From: Sphingomonas trueperi
Lineage (GTDB): Bacteria; Pseudomonadota; Alphaproteobacteria; Sphingomonadales; Sphingomonadaceae
Length of the DNA: 64,000 nucleotides
Reading direction: 5' to 3'
Assembly (NCBI RefSeq): GCF_011927635.1
Contig: NZ_JAATJB010000001.1
Coordinates: 1-64,000 of the forward strand
Positions 51,936 through 60,148 of this stretch are shown one piece after another. Made by a program: the position numbers and the translations under genes. The notes under the pieces were generated by a model, which worked only from the letters and a program-made list of their open reading frames with translations, had not been told where the DNA came from and did not search any database. Numbering within the stretch: position 1 is the first letter of the stretch; each line of letters opens with the position of its first letter.

Positions 51936-52431
51936 GGGTGCTCCCCATCTGCTCGATCAGCGACGCCTTGGCGCGCTGGCAGCGAAGCATGGCTGCGTTG
52001 GTCGTGATGCCGAGGGTGTCGGCGATTTCGGCGAACGAGAATCCCTCCAGCATCAGCGTCGCCGTTTCACGTTGGGCTGCACTGAGCATTCGCACCGCCG
52101 CCAGCAGGCGTGACCTGCGGTCCGACGCGATCGCCGCCTCGTCGGGTTGCGGGCCGCCCGCGGGGACCTCTTCGCCCAACTCCTCAGTCGCCGGGAGGCG
52201 CCGTTGACGCGAGACATGCGTGACCGCACGTTTTTGGGCGATGCTAGCAACATAGGTCTTTACGGAGGACTGGCCCCGAAAGGATGGCAGGGCTCGCCAG
52301 ATGGCCAAGATCATCTCCTGCTTCAAGTCTTCGCGCTGACTGGGATCTAATTCATAAGCCAACGCAATGCGCGAGAGCAGCCCCGAATATGTTCGAATCA
52401 CCTGCTCGAAGCTGAGGCCATCTTCCGTCAA
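51925..52431 (-). CDS. ECF-type sigma-70 family sigma factor
   Basis: A 168-residue sigma factor with regions 2 and 4 only. Region 2 is LDPSQREDLKQEMILAIWRA, then SSVKTYVASIAQKRAVTHVS. Region 4 is MLSAAQRETATLMLEGFSFA, then EIADTLGITTNAAMLRCQRA. It reads into its membrane partner. Upstream on the minus strand TTGACG (52513-52508) and TTCTAT (52490-52485) are separated by 17 bases and could be its promoter; this is weak evidence. It is the most upstream gene of the leftward block and may switch the peptide genes on. Confidence 0.88.
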   Translation of the reverse strand: MTEDGLSFEQVIRTYSGLLSRIALAYELDPSQREDLKQEMILAIWRALPSFRGQSSVKTYVASIAQKRAVTHVSRQRRLPATEELGEEVPAGGPQPDEAAIASDRRSRLLAAVRMLSAAQRETATLMLEGFSFAEIADTLGITTNAAMLRCQRAKASLIEQMGSTHAG

Positions 52432-52622
52432 ATGGTCACCGGCTCACAACATACATCGTCGCAGATATCCAACTACCCGACGGTATAGAACCCCGTCTTG
52501 CTTTTGACGTCAATGGCAAAGCCATATTGAAGTGCGGCGACGGTTAGGCTCAGATCTGGCATGGTGCTGCCTCGCTGGGCAGCCTCAGACTCGTAGATAG
52601 CCCATTTCGGCGTGAGCCTCCG

Positions 52623-52862
52623 TCACCGCATCCGTGCCGGATCGGCGTATGCGCTCGTGTCGCTGATCTGCGCCACGGCCAGCAATGGCAGGCCGCCATT
52701 CACCAGGTCGGTAATGGTACTGTGGCGGAGTGTATAGGCCGTCGTCCCGGATGGCAGCTCGGCAGCGATAACCGCCTCCGCAATCTGCCTCTCCCATGTT
52801 TCCTTGTCCCACGCCTTACCGTTGGCGCGCGCTAGCTGTTTGATCCCACAATGTGGTGGTAC
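52623..52862 (-). pseudogene. Tyrosine recombinase (phage-type integrase) C-terminal fragment
   Basis: The minus-strand frame reads KQLARANGKAWDKETWERQI, then GTTAYTLRHSTITDLVNGGL and PLLAVAQISDTS before a premature TGA. YTLRHSTITDLVNGG is the box-II Arg/His region of tyrosine recombinases. The region with the nucleophilic tyrosine is lost (ISDTSAYADP replaces the usual LGTS...HYGHL). The N-terminal part is also missing. It marks the right edge of the peptide island. Confidence 0.7.
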
Positions 52863-52937
52863 GATTGACCAGCATGCAGAGCGGGAGGAGCCATGGGCCA
52901 GGTTCTACACGGCAGCGCCCGAACGACGGAGGCAGTG
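52850..52937 (+). mobile_element. IS481-family left-end remnant with transposase N-terminus
   Basis: The rightward frame at 52893 starts MGQVLHGSARTTEAV, the conserved beginning of a widespread IS481-type transposase. TGTGGTGGTACGATTGACC just before it resembles that element's terminal sequence. After about 15 codons homology breaks (PVFWAEHK...). Only the end of the element survives, abutting the integrase fragment. Confidence 0.6.
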
Positions 52938-53059
52938 CCGGTTTTCTGGGCGGAGCACAAAGTTACGTGGCCCTTGATGTCCAGCGGTATCGACCGTTGG
53001 CGCATTCTGCGGGCAGGAACGATCGCGCTCGTGGCCCGCTCCAGCAGCACTGCCCTGCG
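52938..53059. other. Unassigned remnant between IS481 end and murA
   Basis: No intact gene. Minus-strand frames read like scraps of a mobile element (for example PTVDTAGHQGPRNFVLRPEN) but I cannot assign a family. It is included because it completes the junction between island debris and the murA locus. Confidence 0.35.
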
Positions 53060-53088
53060 CCCTCCCACCGCCTTCGTCGGCGGGAGGG
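53060..53088 (-). terminator. Hairpin downstream of murA
   Basis: CCCTCCCACCG and CGGCGGGAGGG pair with a single mismatch around a seven-base loop, 17 bases after the murA stop. It is a plausible terminator for the leftward murA transcript, although no T-run follows. Confidence 0.5.
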
Positions 53089-53104
53089 AGAAGGGATATG
53101 ACGC

Positions 53105-54388
53105 TCAACCGTCCCCGACGCGCTCGATGTCCGCACCCACCGCCTGCAGCTTTTCCTCCAGCCGCTCGTATCCGCGGTCGAGGTGATACACCCGGTTGAC
53201 CTGCGTCTCGCCTTCGGCCGCGAGGCCGGCGAGGATCAGGCTCATCGAGGCGCGCAGGTCGGTCGCCATCACCGGAGCGCCAGTGAGCTTCTTTACCCCG
53301 CGCACGATCGCGGTGCGGCCATGCACCTCGATGTCCGCGCCCATCCGGGCCAGCTCGGGCACGTGCATGTAGCGATTCTCGAAGATCGTCTCGGTGAGCG
53401 TGCTCGCTCCGTCCGCCTTGCACAGCATCGCCATGAACTGCGCCTGCATGTCGGTGGCGAAGCCCGGGAAGGGCGCGGTGTTGAGCGTCAGCGGATGAAT
53501 GCCGTTCTCGGCGGCGATCCGGACGCCGTTCCCGGTTTCCTCGACCGTGATGCCGGCCTCGGCCAGCGCATCCAGCGTCGCCCGCATGTCCTCCGCCGAG
53601 GCACCGACCAGCTCGACGTCGCCGCCGGTGATCGCCGCCGCGCAGGCATAGCTGCCCGCCTCGATGCGATCGGGCATCACTGCATAGGTGGCGCCGTGCA
53701 GCCGATCACGACCGTCGACCTCCAGCGTCTCGGTGCCGATGCCGCGGATCACCGCGCCCATCGCGACGAGCAGGTTGCACAGATCGACGATTTCCGGCTC
53801 GCGCGCCGCGTTTTCGAGGACCGTGGTGCCGCGCGCGGTGGCCGCCGCCATCAGCGCATTCTCGGTCGCGCCGACCGAGACGACCGGGAAGCGGAAGCGC
53901 CCGCCCGCAATGCGGCCGCCGGGCGCCGTCGCCTTCACATAGCCGGCGCTGATCTCGATCTCGGCACCCATCGCCTCGAGCGCCTTGAGGTGGAGGTCGA
54001 TCGGGCGGTTGCCGATCGCGCAGCCGCCGGGCAGCGACACCGTCGCCTCGCCCTCGCGGGCGAGCAACGGGCCCAGTACCAGGATCGAGGCGCGCATCTT
54101 GCGCACGATGTCATAGGGCGCGACCGTCGAGGTCAACCGGCTGGCGCGCACAGAGAGCACCCTTCCGAATTCGTTCGGGCGCGTGCCCTCTACCGAGGTG
54201 GACGCGCCGAGTTCATTCAGTAGATGTCCGAAGCTGTCGACATCTGCCAAGCGTGGCAGGTTGCGCAGCGTGAGCGGCTCGTCAGTGAGCAGCGCACACG
54301 GCATCAGAGTAAGGGCGGCGTTCTTCGCCCCGGAAATCGCGATCTTGCCGGCAAGTCGGTTGCCGCCACGGATGAGGATACGGTCCAT
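53105..54388 (-). CDS. murA: UDP-N-acetylglucosamine 1-carboxyvinyltransferase MurA
   Basis: First committed enzyme of peptidoglycan synthesis, 427 residues, transferring enolpyruvate from PEP to UDP-GlcNAc. The N-terminal [19 protein letters not shown] contains the catalytic-site lysine. The loop [20 protein letters not shown] carries Cys123, the PEP- and fosfomycin-reactive residue, so the enzyme should be of the fosfomycin-sensitive type. [20 protein letters not shown] and [20 protein letters not shown] are family signatures. It is divergent from the Crp-family regulator. Confidence 0.96.
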   Translation of the reverse strand: MDRILIRGGNRLAGKIAISGAKNAALTLMPCALLTDEPLTLRNLPRLADVDSFGHLLNELGASTSVEGTRPNEFGRVLSVRASRLTSTVAPYDIVRKMRASILVLGPLLAREGEATVSLPGGCAIGNRPIDLHLKALEAMGAEIEISAGYVKATAPGGRIAGGRFRFPVVSVGATENALMAAATARGTTVLENAAREPEIVDLCNLLVAMGAVIRGIGTETLEVDGRDRLHGATYAVMPDRIEAGSYACAAAITGGDVELVGASAEDMRATLDALAEAGITVEETGNGVRIAAENGIHPLTLNTAPFPGFATDMQAQFMAMLCKADGASTLTETIFENRYMHVPELARMGADIEVHGRTAIVRGVKKLTGAPVMATDLRASMSLILAGLAAEGETQVNRVYHLDRGYERLEEKLQAVGADIERVGDG

Positions 54389-54502
54389 GGCGAGCTTCTA
54401 GCCGCTCTGCGCGTCGGCGCAAGCGGCGGGCTGCCGGGTCGGCTTGATCGATTTTAATGCGCTGATTCCATTGCGCTGCTTTGCAGGGCGAACCGGGGGA
54501 AA

Positions 54503-55246
54503 GTGCAGAGCGTGTCATCCAGTTGTTTTGCCGATGTTTTGAGCGAGTTCATCCACCTCACGCCGAAGGAGCGCGAGGCGCTGGATGCGCTCGAGTTGCG
54601 CCAGCGCCATGTGCGCCGCGGAGCAATTTTACAGCGTGAGAACGAGCCTTGCGGGGAGTTGTTCATACTCCGCAAGGGCCTGATGATGAGCTATGTGCTG
54701 CTCGACGACGGCAGCCGGCAGATCCTCCGATTCCTGTTCCCGGGCGACATGCTCGGCATCTCCTCGGCGATTTATCACGAGGCGCCGGAGACGCTGTGTG
54801 CCCTTTCGGACACGGTGGTCTGCCCGTTCGACCGCGCGACCTTGTCCGCAATCATGCAGGAACATCCCAGGCTTTCGGCGATGATCCTCGTCTACAGCCA
54901 GATCGAGCGGGTGGCGCTGACCGATCGGCTCGCCGCACTGGGGCGGACCAGCGCCAAGGCCCGCGTCGCGGCGCTGCTGCTCGACCTGCGCAACCGGCTG
55001 CGCGCGACCGACAAGTCGATCGACCGCGCGTTCCCACTCGGGCTGACCCAGGAGGAGATCGGCGATGCGACGGGGCTCACCGCGGTGCACGTCAACCGCA
55101 TGCTCCGCCAGCTCGAGGAAGAAGGCATGATCGCGCGCGAAGGCGGCCGGGTGACCTTGCTCGATAGGGGCGCGCTGGCGGGGGCTGCGAACTACGTCAA
55201 TCGCTACGAAGGGCTCGACCTGCGCTGGCTGCCGCCGGCGCGGTGA
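54503..55246 (+). CDS. Crp/Fnr-family transcriptional regulator
   Basis: A 247-residue regulator. The cyclic-nucleotide-type beta barrel includes GELFILRKGLMMSYVLLDDG and FLFPGDMLGISSAIYHE. The long dimer helix is followed by an HTH: LGLTQEEIGDATGLTAVHVN, then RMLRQLEEEGMIAREGGRVT. The N-terminus lacks the four-cysteine FNR cluster, so it is not a classical oxygen sensor. The GTG at 54503 follows GGGGGAAA. Ligand and targets are unknown. Confidence 0.88.
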   Translation: MQSVSSSCFADVLSEFIHLTPKEREALDALELRQRHVRRGAILQRENEPCGELFILRKGLMMSYVLLDDGSRQILRFLFPGDMLGISSAIYHEAPETLCALSDTVVCPFDRATLSAIMQEHPRLSAMILVYSQIERVALTDRLAALGRTSAKARVAALLLDLRNRLRATDKSIDRAFPLGLTQEEIGDATGLTAVHVNRMLRQLEEEGMIAREGGRVTLLDRGALAGAANYVNRYEGLDLRWLPPAR

Positions 55247-55285
55247 TACGGCGTGCGGGGTGCTACGCCTTGCTTGCCCCTCCAT

Positions 55286-55382
55286 CGTCATTCCCGCGAA
55301 GGCGGGAATCCATTTGCCAGGACGCTGGGGAAAGAACCGAAGAGTCAGCGCCGATGGATCCCCGCCTTCGCGGGGATGACGG
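55286..55382. repeat. Paired REP-like palindromic elements
   Basis: CGTCATTCCCGCGAAGGCGG at 55286 is a self-complementary unit ending in ATCCAT. An inverted second copy lies at 55354-55382 (ATGGATCCCCGCCTTCGCGG). The two form a large dyad between the regulator and clpS, both of which end here. This is the common alphaproteobacterial extragenic palindrome, also present at 59974. It may act as a bidirectional terminator. Confidence 0.75.
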
Positions 55383-55437
55383 ATGTTGTGCATTTGGAGC
55401 TAGTACACCGCCGATCACGATGACGCGGCCGGAACGC

Positions 55438-55770
55438 CTACGCCTTCTCCAACGTGCACTGCAGCGGGTGCTGGTTCTGCCGGGCGAAGTCGATCACCTG
55501 CGAGACCTTGGTCTCGGCGACTTCGTAGCTGAACACCCCGCACACGCCCACGCCGCGCTGGTGGACGTGGAGCATCACCTGGGTCGCTTCCTCGATGTTC
55601 ATCCGGAAGAAGCGCTGCAGCACCAGCACGACGAACTCCATCGGGGTATAGTCGTCGTTGAGCATCAACACCCGGTACGGGGTCGGCTTCTTGGTACGGG
55701 TGCGGGTGCGGGTGGCGATGCCGACCGCGTTGTCGTTACCGCGATCGTCCTGGTCGCCGTCCTCGGCCAT
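55438..55770 (-). CDS. clpS: ClpS, adaptor of the ClpAP protease
   Basis: N-end-rule adaptor of 110 residues delivering substrates to ClpAP. A flexible charged N-terminus precedes the fold: [20 protein letters not shown], then the hydrophobic-pocket helix [20 protein letters not shown] and [20 protein letters not shown]. The pocket residues (NDD, the HxH region) are intact. The start MAEDGD at 55770 fits relatives; ATGs at 55800 and 55806 are possible, and none has a clear ribosome site. clpA is not in the window. Confidence 0.9.
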   Translation of the reverse strand: MAEDGDQDDRGNDNAVGIATRTRTRTKKPTPYRVLMLNDDYTPMEFVVLVLQRFFRMNIEEATQVMLHVHQRGVGVCGVFSYEVAETKVSQVIDFARQNQHPLQCTLEKA

Positions 55771-55937
55771 CCGAATCTGTGTTGTACGAAGCTCGACCAT
55801 AGGCATGGCAAAATATGTCGCAGCGCCCCCAAGGGCAAGGCATGGAGAGGCTTCATCGGCATTTTGTCGCCACGAAAAAGGGGCGATCGCCGCAGCGACC
55901 GCCCCCAAATCGTTCCAATCCGGGCCGACAACGCCGA

Positions 55938-56696
55938 TCAGGCGGTGGTCTTCACCTTCTCGACCGCAACCGCGAAGCGGTTCGAGATCGGCTGCGCGGC
56001 GTCGCCGGCCAGCTTGATCATCGCTTCGGTGTGCTTCGAGGCTTCGGCGACATAGGAGTCGAACGCGCTGCGCATGTAATCGCTCTGCAGCTTGAAGAAG
56101 TCGGTCGGCGACTTGACCGAAGCGAGGTTCTTCATCGCGGCAGTCGCGCTCTCGAACGAGCGGCGGCTATAGTCGGCAGCTTCCTGGCCCAGGCTCTCGA
56201 AGCCCTTGGCGGCGATGCGGCCCGATTCGACCAGCGCCTCGATGTTGCCCTTGGCGAACTCGTTGGCCTCTTCGACCAGCTTGGTCGACTTCTCGACAGC
56301 GGCCTTGGCGCGCTCGTTCATGTCGGCGAATGCGCTGTGGGCCTGCGCGGTCGCGTTCTCGTAGGTGGTAGCCATGGTGGTCGTTTCCTTCGCGGTGCTG
56401 GTGGTGACCGCCGACGCGACGGTCTCTACGGCTTCGATCACCGGTTCGGCGACGGCCTCGGCCGTTTCCGCGGGGGCGGCGATCGTCTCTTCAACGTGGG
56501 TCTTCACTTCCTGCGGTGCAGCGGTCTCGACCGGCGCCGGTACCAGGGCCCCGACCGGGACGATCGTCTCGGCCAAGGGGGGTACGGGCGGCGGCGTCAC
56601 CGCGGCAGCTTCGGCCAGAATCGCGGGCTTGGGAGCACCACGTGCCGCCGTTTTGGCGGCGGGTTTGGCCGTCGTCTTGGGTCCCTTGCTGGCCAT
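55938..56696 (-). CDS. phaP: Phasin family protein
   Basis: A 252-residue granule-coating protein for polyhydroxyalkanoate. A Lys/Ala/Pro-rich N-terminal region of about 100 residues precedes the phasin domain: [60 protein letters not shown] and [20 protein letters not shown]. The long N-terminal extension resembles those that bind DNA in PhaM/PhaF-type phasins; that is inference. It lies just upstream of phaC on the same strand and has a PhaR-type operator at its promoter. Confidence 0.85.
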   Translation of the reverse strand: MASKGPKTTAKPAAKTAARGAPKPAILAEAAAVTPPPVPPLAETIVPVGALVPAPVETAAPQEVKTHVEETIAAPAETAEAVAEPVIEAVETVASAVTTSTAKETTTMATTYENATAQAHSAFADMNERAKAAVEKSTKLVEEANEFAKGNIEALVESGRIAAKGFESLGQEAADYSRRSFESATAAMKNLASVKSPTDFFKLQSDYMRSAFDSYVAEASKHTEAMIKLAGDAAQPISNRFAVAVEKVKTTA

Positions 56697-56720
56697 GTGA
56701 CTAGCTTCCCTGCCTATTGC

Positions 56721-56731
56721 TGCACCGCAGC
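56721..56731. promoter_or_regulatory. PhaR-type operator (CTGC-N3-GCAG)
   Basis: CTGCACCGCAG matches the CTGC-N3/4-GCAG site described for the PHA repressor PhaR in Paracoccus and relatives. It lies 24 bases upstream of the phasin ATG, immediately downstream of the -10 element, so bound repressor would block transcription. PhaR normally leaves when PHA granules appear. phaR itself is not in the window. Confidence 0.6.
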
Positions 56732-56732
56732 A

Positions 56733-56760
56733 TATAACGAGATGGCGCCAGATTTGCAAG
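56733..56760 (-). promoter_or_regulatory. Phasin promoter
   Basis: On the minus strand TTGCAA (56760-56755) and TTATAT (56738-56733) are separated by 16 bases, a good sigma-70-like pair. The PhaR-type dyad lies directly downstream. A second dyad TTGTGC-GCT-GCACAA (56766-56780) sits just upstream of the -35 and could be another control site. Confidence 0.5.
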
Positions 56761-56815
56761 GCGTCATTGTGCGCTGCACAAAAAGTTACGAACAACGCAT
56801 TTTCACAACATTTTC

Positions 56816-58552
56816 TCACCGCATCTTAACATAATCGCCGGGGGCTTCCGCAACTGCACAAAGGTTCCCACCCCCAGGAACCCGTGCGCCGTTTGCCGCA
56901 ACTTTGGCACCGCTCACCGCACGGAGCCAATCGAGCCAGTCTGGCCACCAACTTCCGGCATGTTCCGTCGCCTTTTCGAGAAAGGATTCCAGCGACTCGG
57001 CAGGACCTTGATTGGTCCAGTATTGGTATTTTTTAGCAGATGGGGGGTTTATTACACCTGCGATATGGCCGGAGCCGGCGAGCACGAACTTGTGCGGCCC
57101 ACGAAAATACTCGGTCAACTTCCACACACTTTTGGCAGGCGCAATATGATCTTCGCGCCCCGCCTGGATGTAGCTGGGCGTGGTGACCTTCGAAAGGTCG
57201 ACCGGGGTGCCGCCGATGCGCAGCGCGCCTGGCGCGATCAGCTTGTTGTCGCGGTACAGGTCGGTGAGGTAGCTGAGATGCCAGCTCGCCGGCAGGTTCG
57301 TGACGTCCGAGTTCCAGTGGAGCAGGTCGAAAGGGGCATATTCCTGCCCCATCAGATAGTTGTTGGTGACGTAATTCCAGATCAGGTCGCGCCCGCGCAG
57401 CAGGTTGAAGGTCGCCGCCATGTAGCGCCCGTCGAGGAATCCATCGGCGCTCAGGCTGCGGATCATCGCCAGCTGGTCGTCGTCGATGAAGACGCGCAGG
57501 TCGCCCGCTTCGGTGAAGTCGACCTGGGCGGTGAAGAAGGTCGCACTCGCCACCTTCGCCGCCTGATCGCGCGCCGCGAGCACCGCCAGCGTTGCCGCCA
57601 GCGTCGTGCCGGCCACGCAATAGCCGATGGTATGGACGCTCTCGACCCCGAGCAGGTCGCGCACCGTGTCGATCGCGTCGATCTGGCCGCGCTCGACATA
57701 ATCGTCCCACACCACGTCCTTCATGCTCGCATCGGCCGAGCGCCACGAAACGACGAACACGGTGATCCCCTGCTCCACCGCCCAGCGGATGAAGCTTTTC
57801 TCCGGCGTCAGGTCGAGGATGTAGAAGCGGTTGATCCAGGGCGGGAAGATGATCAGCGGGGTCTCCAGGACTTCGTCGGTCGTCGGCGAATACTGGATCA
57901 GCTCGTAGAGCGGGGTGCGCTTGATCACCTTGCCGGGCGTCATCGCCAGATTGCGACCGAGCTCGAACGCCCCCGCCGCGGTCTGCGTCATCTGTCCCTT
58001 GGCCATGTCCTGCAGCATGTGCTGCAAACCCTTGAGCAGGCTCTCGCCCTTGGTCTCGACGATCTTCTCGATCACCTGCGGGTTGGTCGCGGGGAAGTTG
58101 GTCGGGCTGATCGCGTCGATGAAGCCTTGCGTGGCGAAGCGGATCTGGTCCTTCTGCCGGCCGTCGACATGCTCCAGCGCCTCGACATTCTTGAGCAGGT
58201 GATCGGCGATGACGAAATAGCTCTGGCGGAGGAAATCGAAGATCGGCTCCTCGCGCCATTGCGGCGCCTTGAAGCGCCTGTCGCGCGCCTGTTCGGGCGA
58301 TTCGACGAAGGGCTCGGCGTTGGCTGGGTCGAGGAAGCGCTGCCACAACTGCATCGTGTCCGCCCAGAAGTCGGCGCTGGCGCGCATCGCGGGCGTGGGA
58401 TCGAGCAGCATGCCGAAGGGCGGCGCGGCAGGCACATGCTCCATCAGGTCCAGCCCATGCTCCAACATCATCTGCTGCGCCCGGCCCAGCACCCAGGTCC
58501 AGTGCTGCAGGTCTTCGAGGCGCGGCAGGGTCGGCGTGAGCGTGTCGGGCAT
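56816..58552 (-). CDS. phaC: Class I poly(3-hydroxyalkanoate) synthase PhaC
   Basis: Polymerises hydroxyacyl-CoA into PHA, 578 residues. A class I N-terminal domain precedes the alpha/beta-hydrolase core. IIFPPWINRFYILDL, the lipase-like box HTIGYCVAGTTLAATLAVLA with catalytic Cys312, HWNSDVTNLPASWHLSYLTD, REDHIAPAKSVW (Asp) and LAGSGHIAGVINPP (His) form the catalytic set. The ATG at 58552 has AAGGAG nine bases upstream. No phaAB genes are in the window; those are often unlinked in this group. Confidence 0.95.
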   Translation of the reverse strand: MPDTLTPTLPRLEDLQHWTWVLGRAQQMMLEHGLDLMEHVPAAPPFGMLLDPTPAMRASADFWADTMQLWQRFLDPANAEPFVESPEQARDRRFKAPQWREEPIFDFLRQSYFVIADHLLKNVEALEHVDGRQKDQIRFATQGFIDAISPTNFPATNPQVIEKIVETKGESLLKGLQHMLQDMAKGQMTQTAAGAFELGRNLAMTPGKVIKRTPLYELIQYSPTTDEVLETPLIIFPPWINRFYILDLTPEKSFIRWAVEQGITVFVVSWRSADASMKDVVWDDYVERGQIDAIDTVRDLLGVESVHTIGYCVAGTTLAATLAVLAARDQAAKVASATFFTAQVDFTEAGDLRVFIDDDQLAMIRSLSADGFLDGRYMAATFNLLRGRDLIWNYVTNNYLMGQEYAPFDLLHWNSDVTNLPASWHLSYLTDLYRDNKLIAPGALRIGGTPVDLSKVTTPSYIQAGREDHIAPAKSVWKLTEYFRGPHKFVLAGSGHIAGVINPPSAKKYQYWTNQGPAESLESFLEKATEHAGSWWPDWLDWLRAVSGAKVAANGARVPGGGNLCAVAEAPGDYVKMR

Positions 58553-58636
58553 TCGATCCTCTCCTTTGCCCCGCCTTAGCGCAGGCAATGCAATGCGTCA
58601 TTCCCGACTTGGTTATTATGGCGTAGAATGACCGCA

Positions 58637-58654
58637 CGACACAATTTTGTGTCG
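58637..58654. promoter_or_regulatory. 18-bp perfect palindrome between phaC and the aminotransferase
   Basis: CGACACAATTTTGTGTCG reads the same on both strands. It lies in the 130-base divergent region, 84 bases upstream of phaC and 29 bases upstream of the aminotransferase start. Its symmetry and place suggest an operator for a dimeric regulator. I do not recognise the binding protein. Confidence 0.5.
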
Positions 58655-58682
58655 CATGCCAGAACCCTTGAAAGTCGAGGAA

Positions 58683-59891
58683 ATGTCCGAAGAATTCTAC
58701 CGCATCAAGCGCTTGCCCCCCTATGTCATCGCCGAAGTGAACGCGATGCGGGCGGCGGCACGCGCGGGCGGAGAGGACATCATCGATCTCGGCATGGGCA
58801 ACCCCGACCTGCCGCCGCCCGACCATGTGATCGAGAAGCTCTGCGAAGTGGCGCGCAAGCCCGACGCGCATGGCTATTCGCAGTCGAAGGGCATTCCAGG
58901 CCTGCGCCGCGCCCAGGCGAACTATTATGGCCGCCGCTTCGGCGTGGAACTCGATCCCGAGACCGAAGTCGTGGTGACGATGGGCTCCAAGGAGGGCCTG
59001 GCCAGCCTCGCCACCGCGATCACCGCGCCGGGCGACGTGGTGCTGGCGCCGAACCCGAGCTACCCGATCCATACCTTCGGCTTCATCATCGCGGGTGCCA
59101 CGATCCGCGCGGTGCCGACCACGCCCGACGACGCCTATTTCGAAAGCCTTGAGCGCGCCATGAACTTCACCGTGCCGCGCCCGTCGATTCTCGTCGTCAA
59201 CTATCCGTCGAACCCGACGGCGGAGACGGTGGACCTCGCCTTCTACGAACGCCTCGTCGCCTGGGCGCGCGAGAACCAGGTTTGGATCCTCTCCGACCTC
59301 GCCTATTCGGAGCTGTATTTCGATGGCAAGCCGACGCCGTCGATCCTCCAGGTCAAGGGCGCCAAGGACGTCGCGGTCGAGTTCACCTCGCTCAGCAAGA
59401 CCTATTCGATGGCCGGCTGGCGGATCGGCTTCGCGGTGGGGAACAAGCAGCTGATCGCGGCGATGTCGCGGGTAAAGTCGTATCTAGACTACGGCGCCTT
59501 CACGCCGATTCAGGCCGCCGCCTGCGCCGCGCTCAACGGCCCGCAGGACATCGTCGAGAAGAACCGCCTGCTCTACCACAAGCGCCGCGACGTGATGGTG
59601 GAGGCCTTCGCCCGCGCCGGCTGGGAGATCCCTTCCCCCCGCGCCTCGATGTTCGCCTGGGCGCCGCTGCCGCCGGCGCTGGCGCATCTCGGCAGCCTGG
59701 AGTTCTCTAAGCAACTGCTCACCCATGCCAAGGTCGCGGTGGCGCCGGGCGTGGGCTATGGCGAAAATGGTGAGGGCTATGTCCGCATCGCGATGGTGGA
59801 GAACGAACAGCGCCTCCGCCAGGCGGCGCGCAACGTGAAAAAGTATCTCCAGTCGATGGGGGTCAACACGCCGGCGGCGAACGCGGGGTGA
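58683..59891 (+). CDS. Pyridoxal-phosphate aminotransferase (AlaC-like class I)
   Basis: A 402-residue class I/II aminotransferase. It begins MSEEFYRIKRLPPYVIAEVN, typical of AlaC/LL-DAP-type enzymes, with IIDLGMGNPDLPPPDHVIEK. PLP contacts are in VVNYPSNPTA and LSDLAYSELYFDG; the Schiff-base lysine is K239 in SLSKTYSMAGWRIGF. Glutamate-pyruvate or related transamination is likely, and methionine-biosynthesis roles have been proposed for such genes. The ATG at 58683 fits relatives; one at 58656 is the alternative. Confidence 0.9.
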   Translation: MSEEFYRIKRLPPYVIAEVNAMRAAARAGGEDIIDLGMGNPDLPPPDHVIEKLCEVARKPDAHGYSQSKGIPGLRRAQANYYGRRFGVELDPETEVVVTMGSKEGLASLATAITAPGDVVLAPNPSYPIHTFGFIIAGATIRAVPTTPDDAYFESLERAMNFTVPRPSILVVNYPSNPTAETVDLAFYERLVAWARENQVWILSDLAYSELYFDGKPTPSILQVKGAKDVAVEFTSLSKTYSMAGWRIGFAVGNKQLIAAMSRVKSYLDYGAFTPIQAAACAALNGPQDIVEKNRLLYHKRRDVMVEAFARAGWEIPSPRASMFAWAPLPPALAHLGSLEFSKQLLTHAKVAVAPGVGYGENGEGYVRIAMVENEQRLRQAARNVKKYLQSMGVNTPAANAG

Positions 59892-59973
59892 TGGCGGCGG
59901 CCAAATGGCCGTCTCAGCAAAATGACGTGGTGAAGTCCTGCAGCTGCAAAAGCGAGGCCTCGCGCACCACAAC

Positions 59974-60068
59974 CGTCATCCCGGCGAAAGCCGGGATCCA
60001 TTGAGGCCTCCCGCTAGGCTCCATCCCCGGCGTTCTGGCAAATGGATCCCGGCTTCCGCCGGGATGAC
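59974..60068. repeat. Paired REP-like palindromic elements
   Basis: CGTCATCCCGGCGAAAGCCG at 59974 and its inverted partner at 60042-60068 (ATGGATCCCGGCTTCCGCCG) form the same large dyad type as at 55286, about 40 bases apart. It fills the space between the aminotransferase and the thioesterase. Confidence 0.75.
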
Positions 60069-60119
60069 AATCCTGTTCAAAGACGGCACGCCCACATGTG
60101 CACCCCGCACTTGCGAACC

Positions 60120-60137
60120 TTGCCCCAATCGGGGCAA
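60120..60137. promoter_or_regulatory. 7-bp perfect hairpin just upstream of the thioesterase
   Basis: TTGCCCC (60120-60126) and GGGGCAA (60131-60137) flank a four-base loop, 11 bases before the thioesterase ATG. It may end upstream transcription or hinder ribosome loading. The gene has no obvious ribosome site of its own. Confidence 0.4.
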
Positions 60138-60148
60138 AGCGCGCCCCC

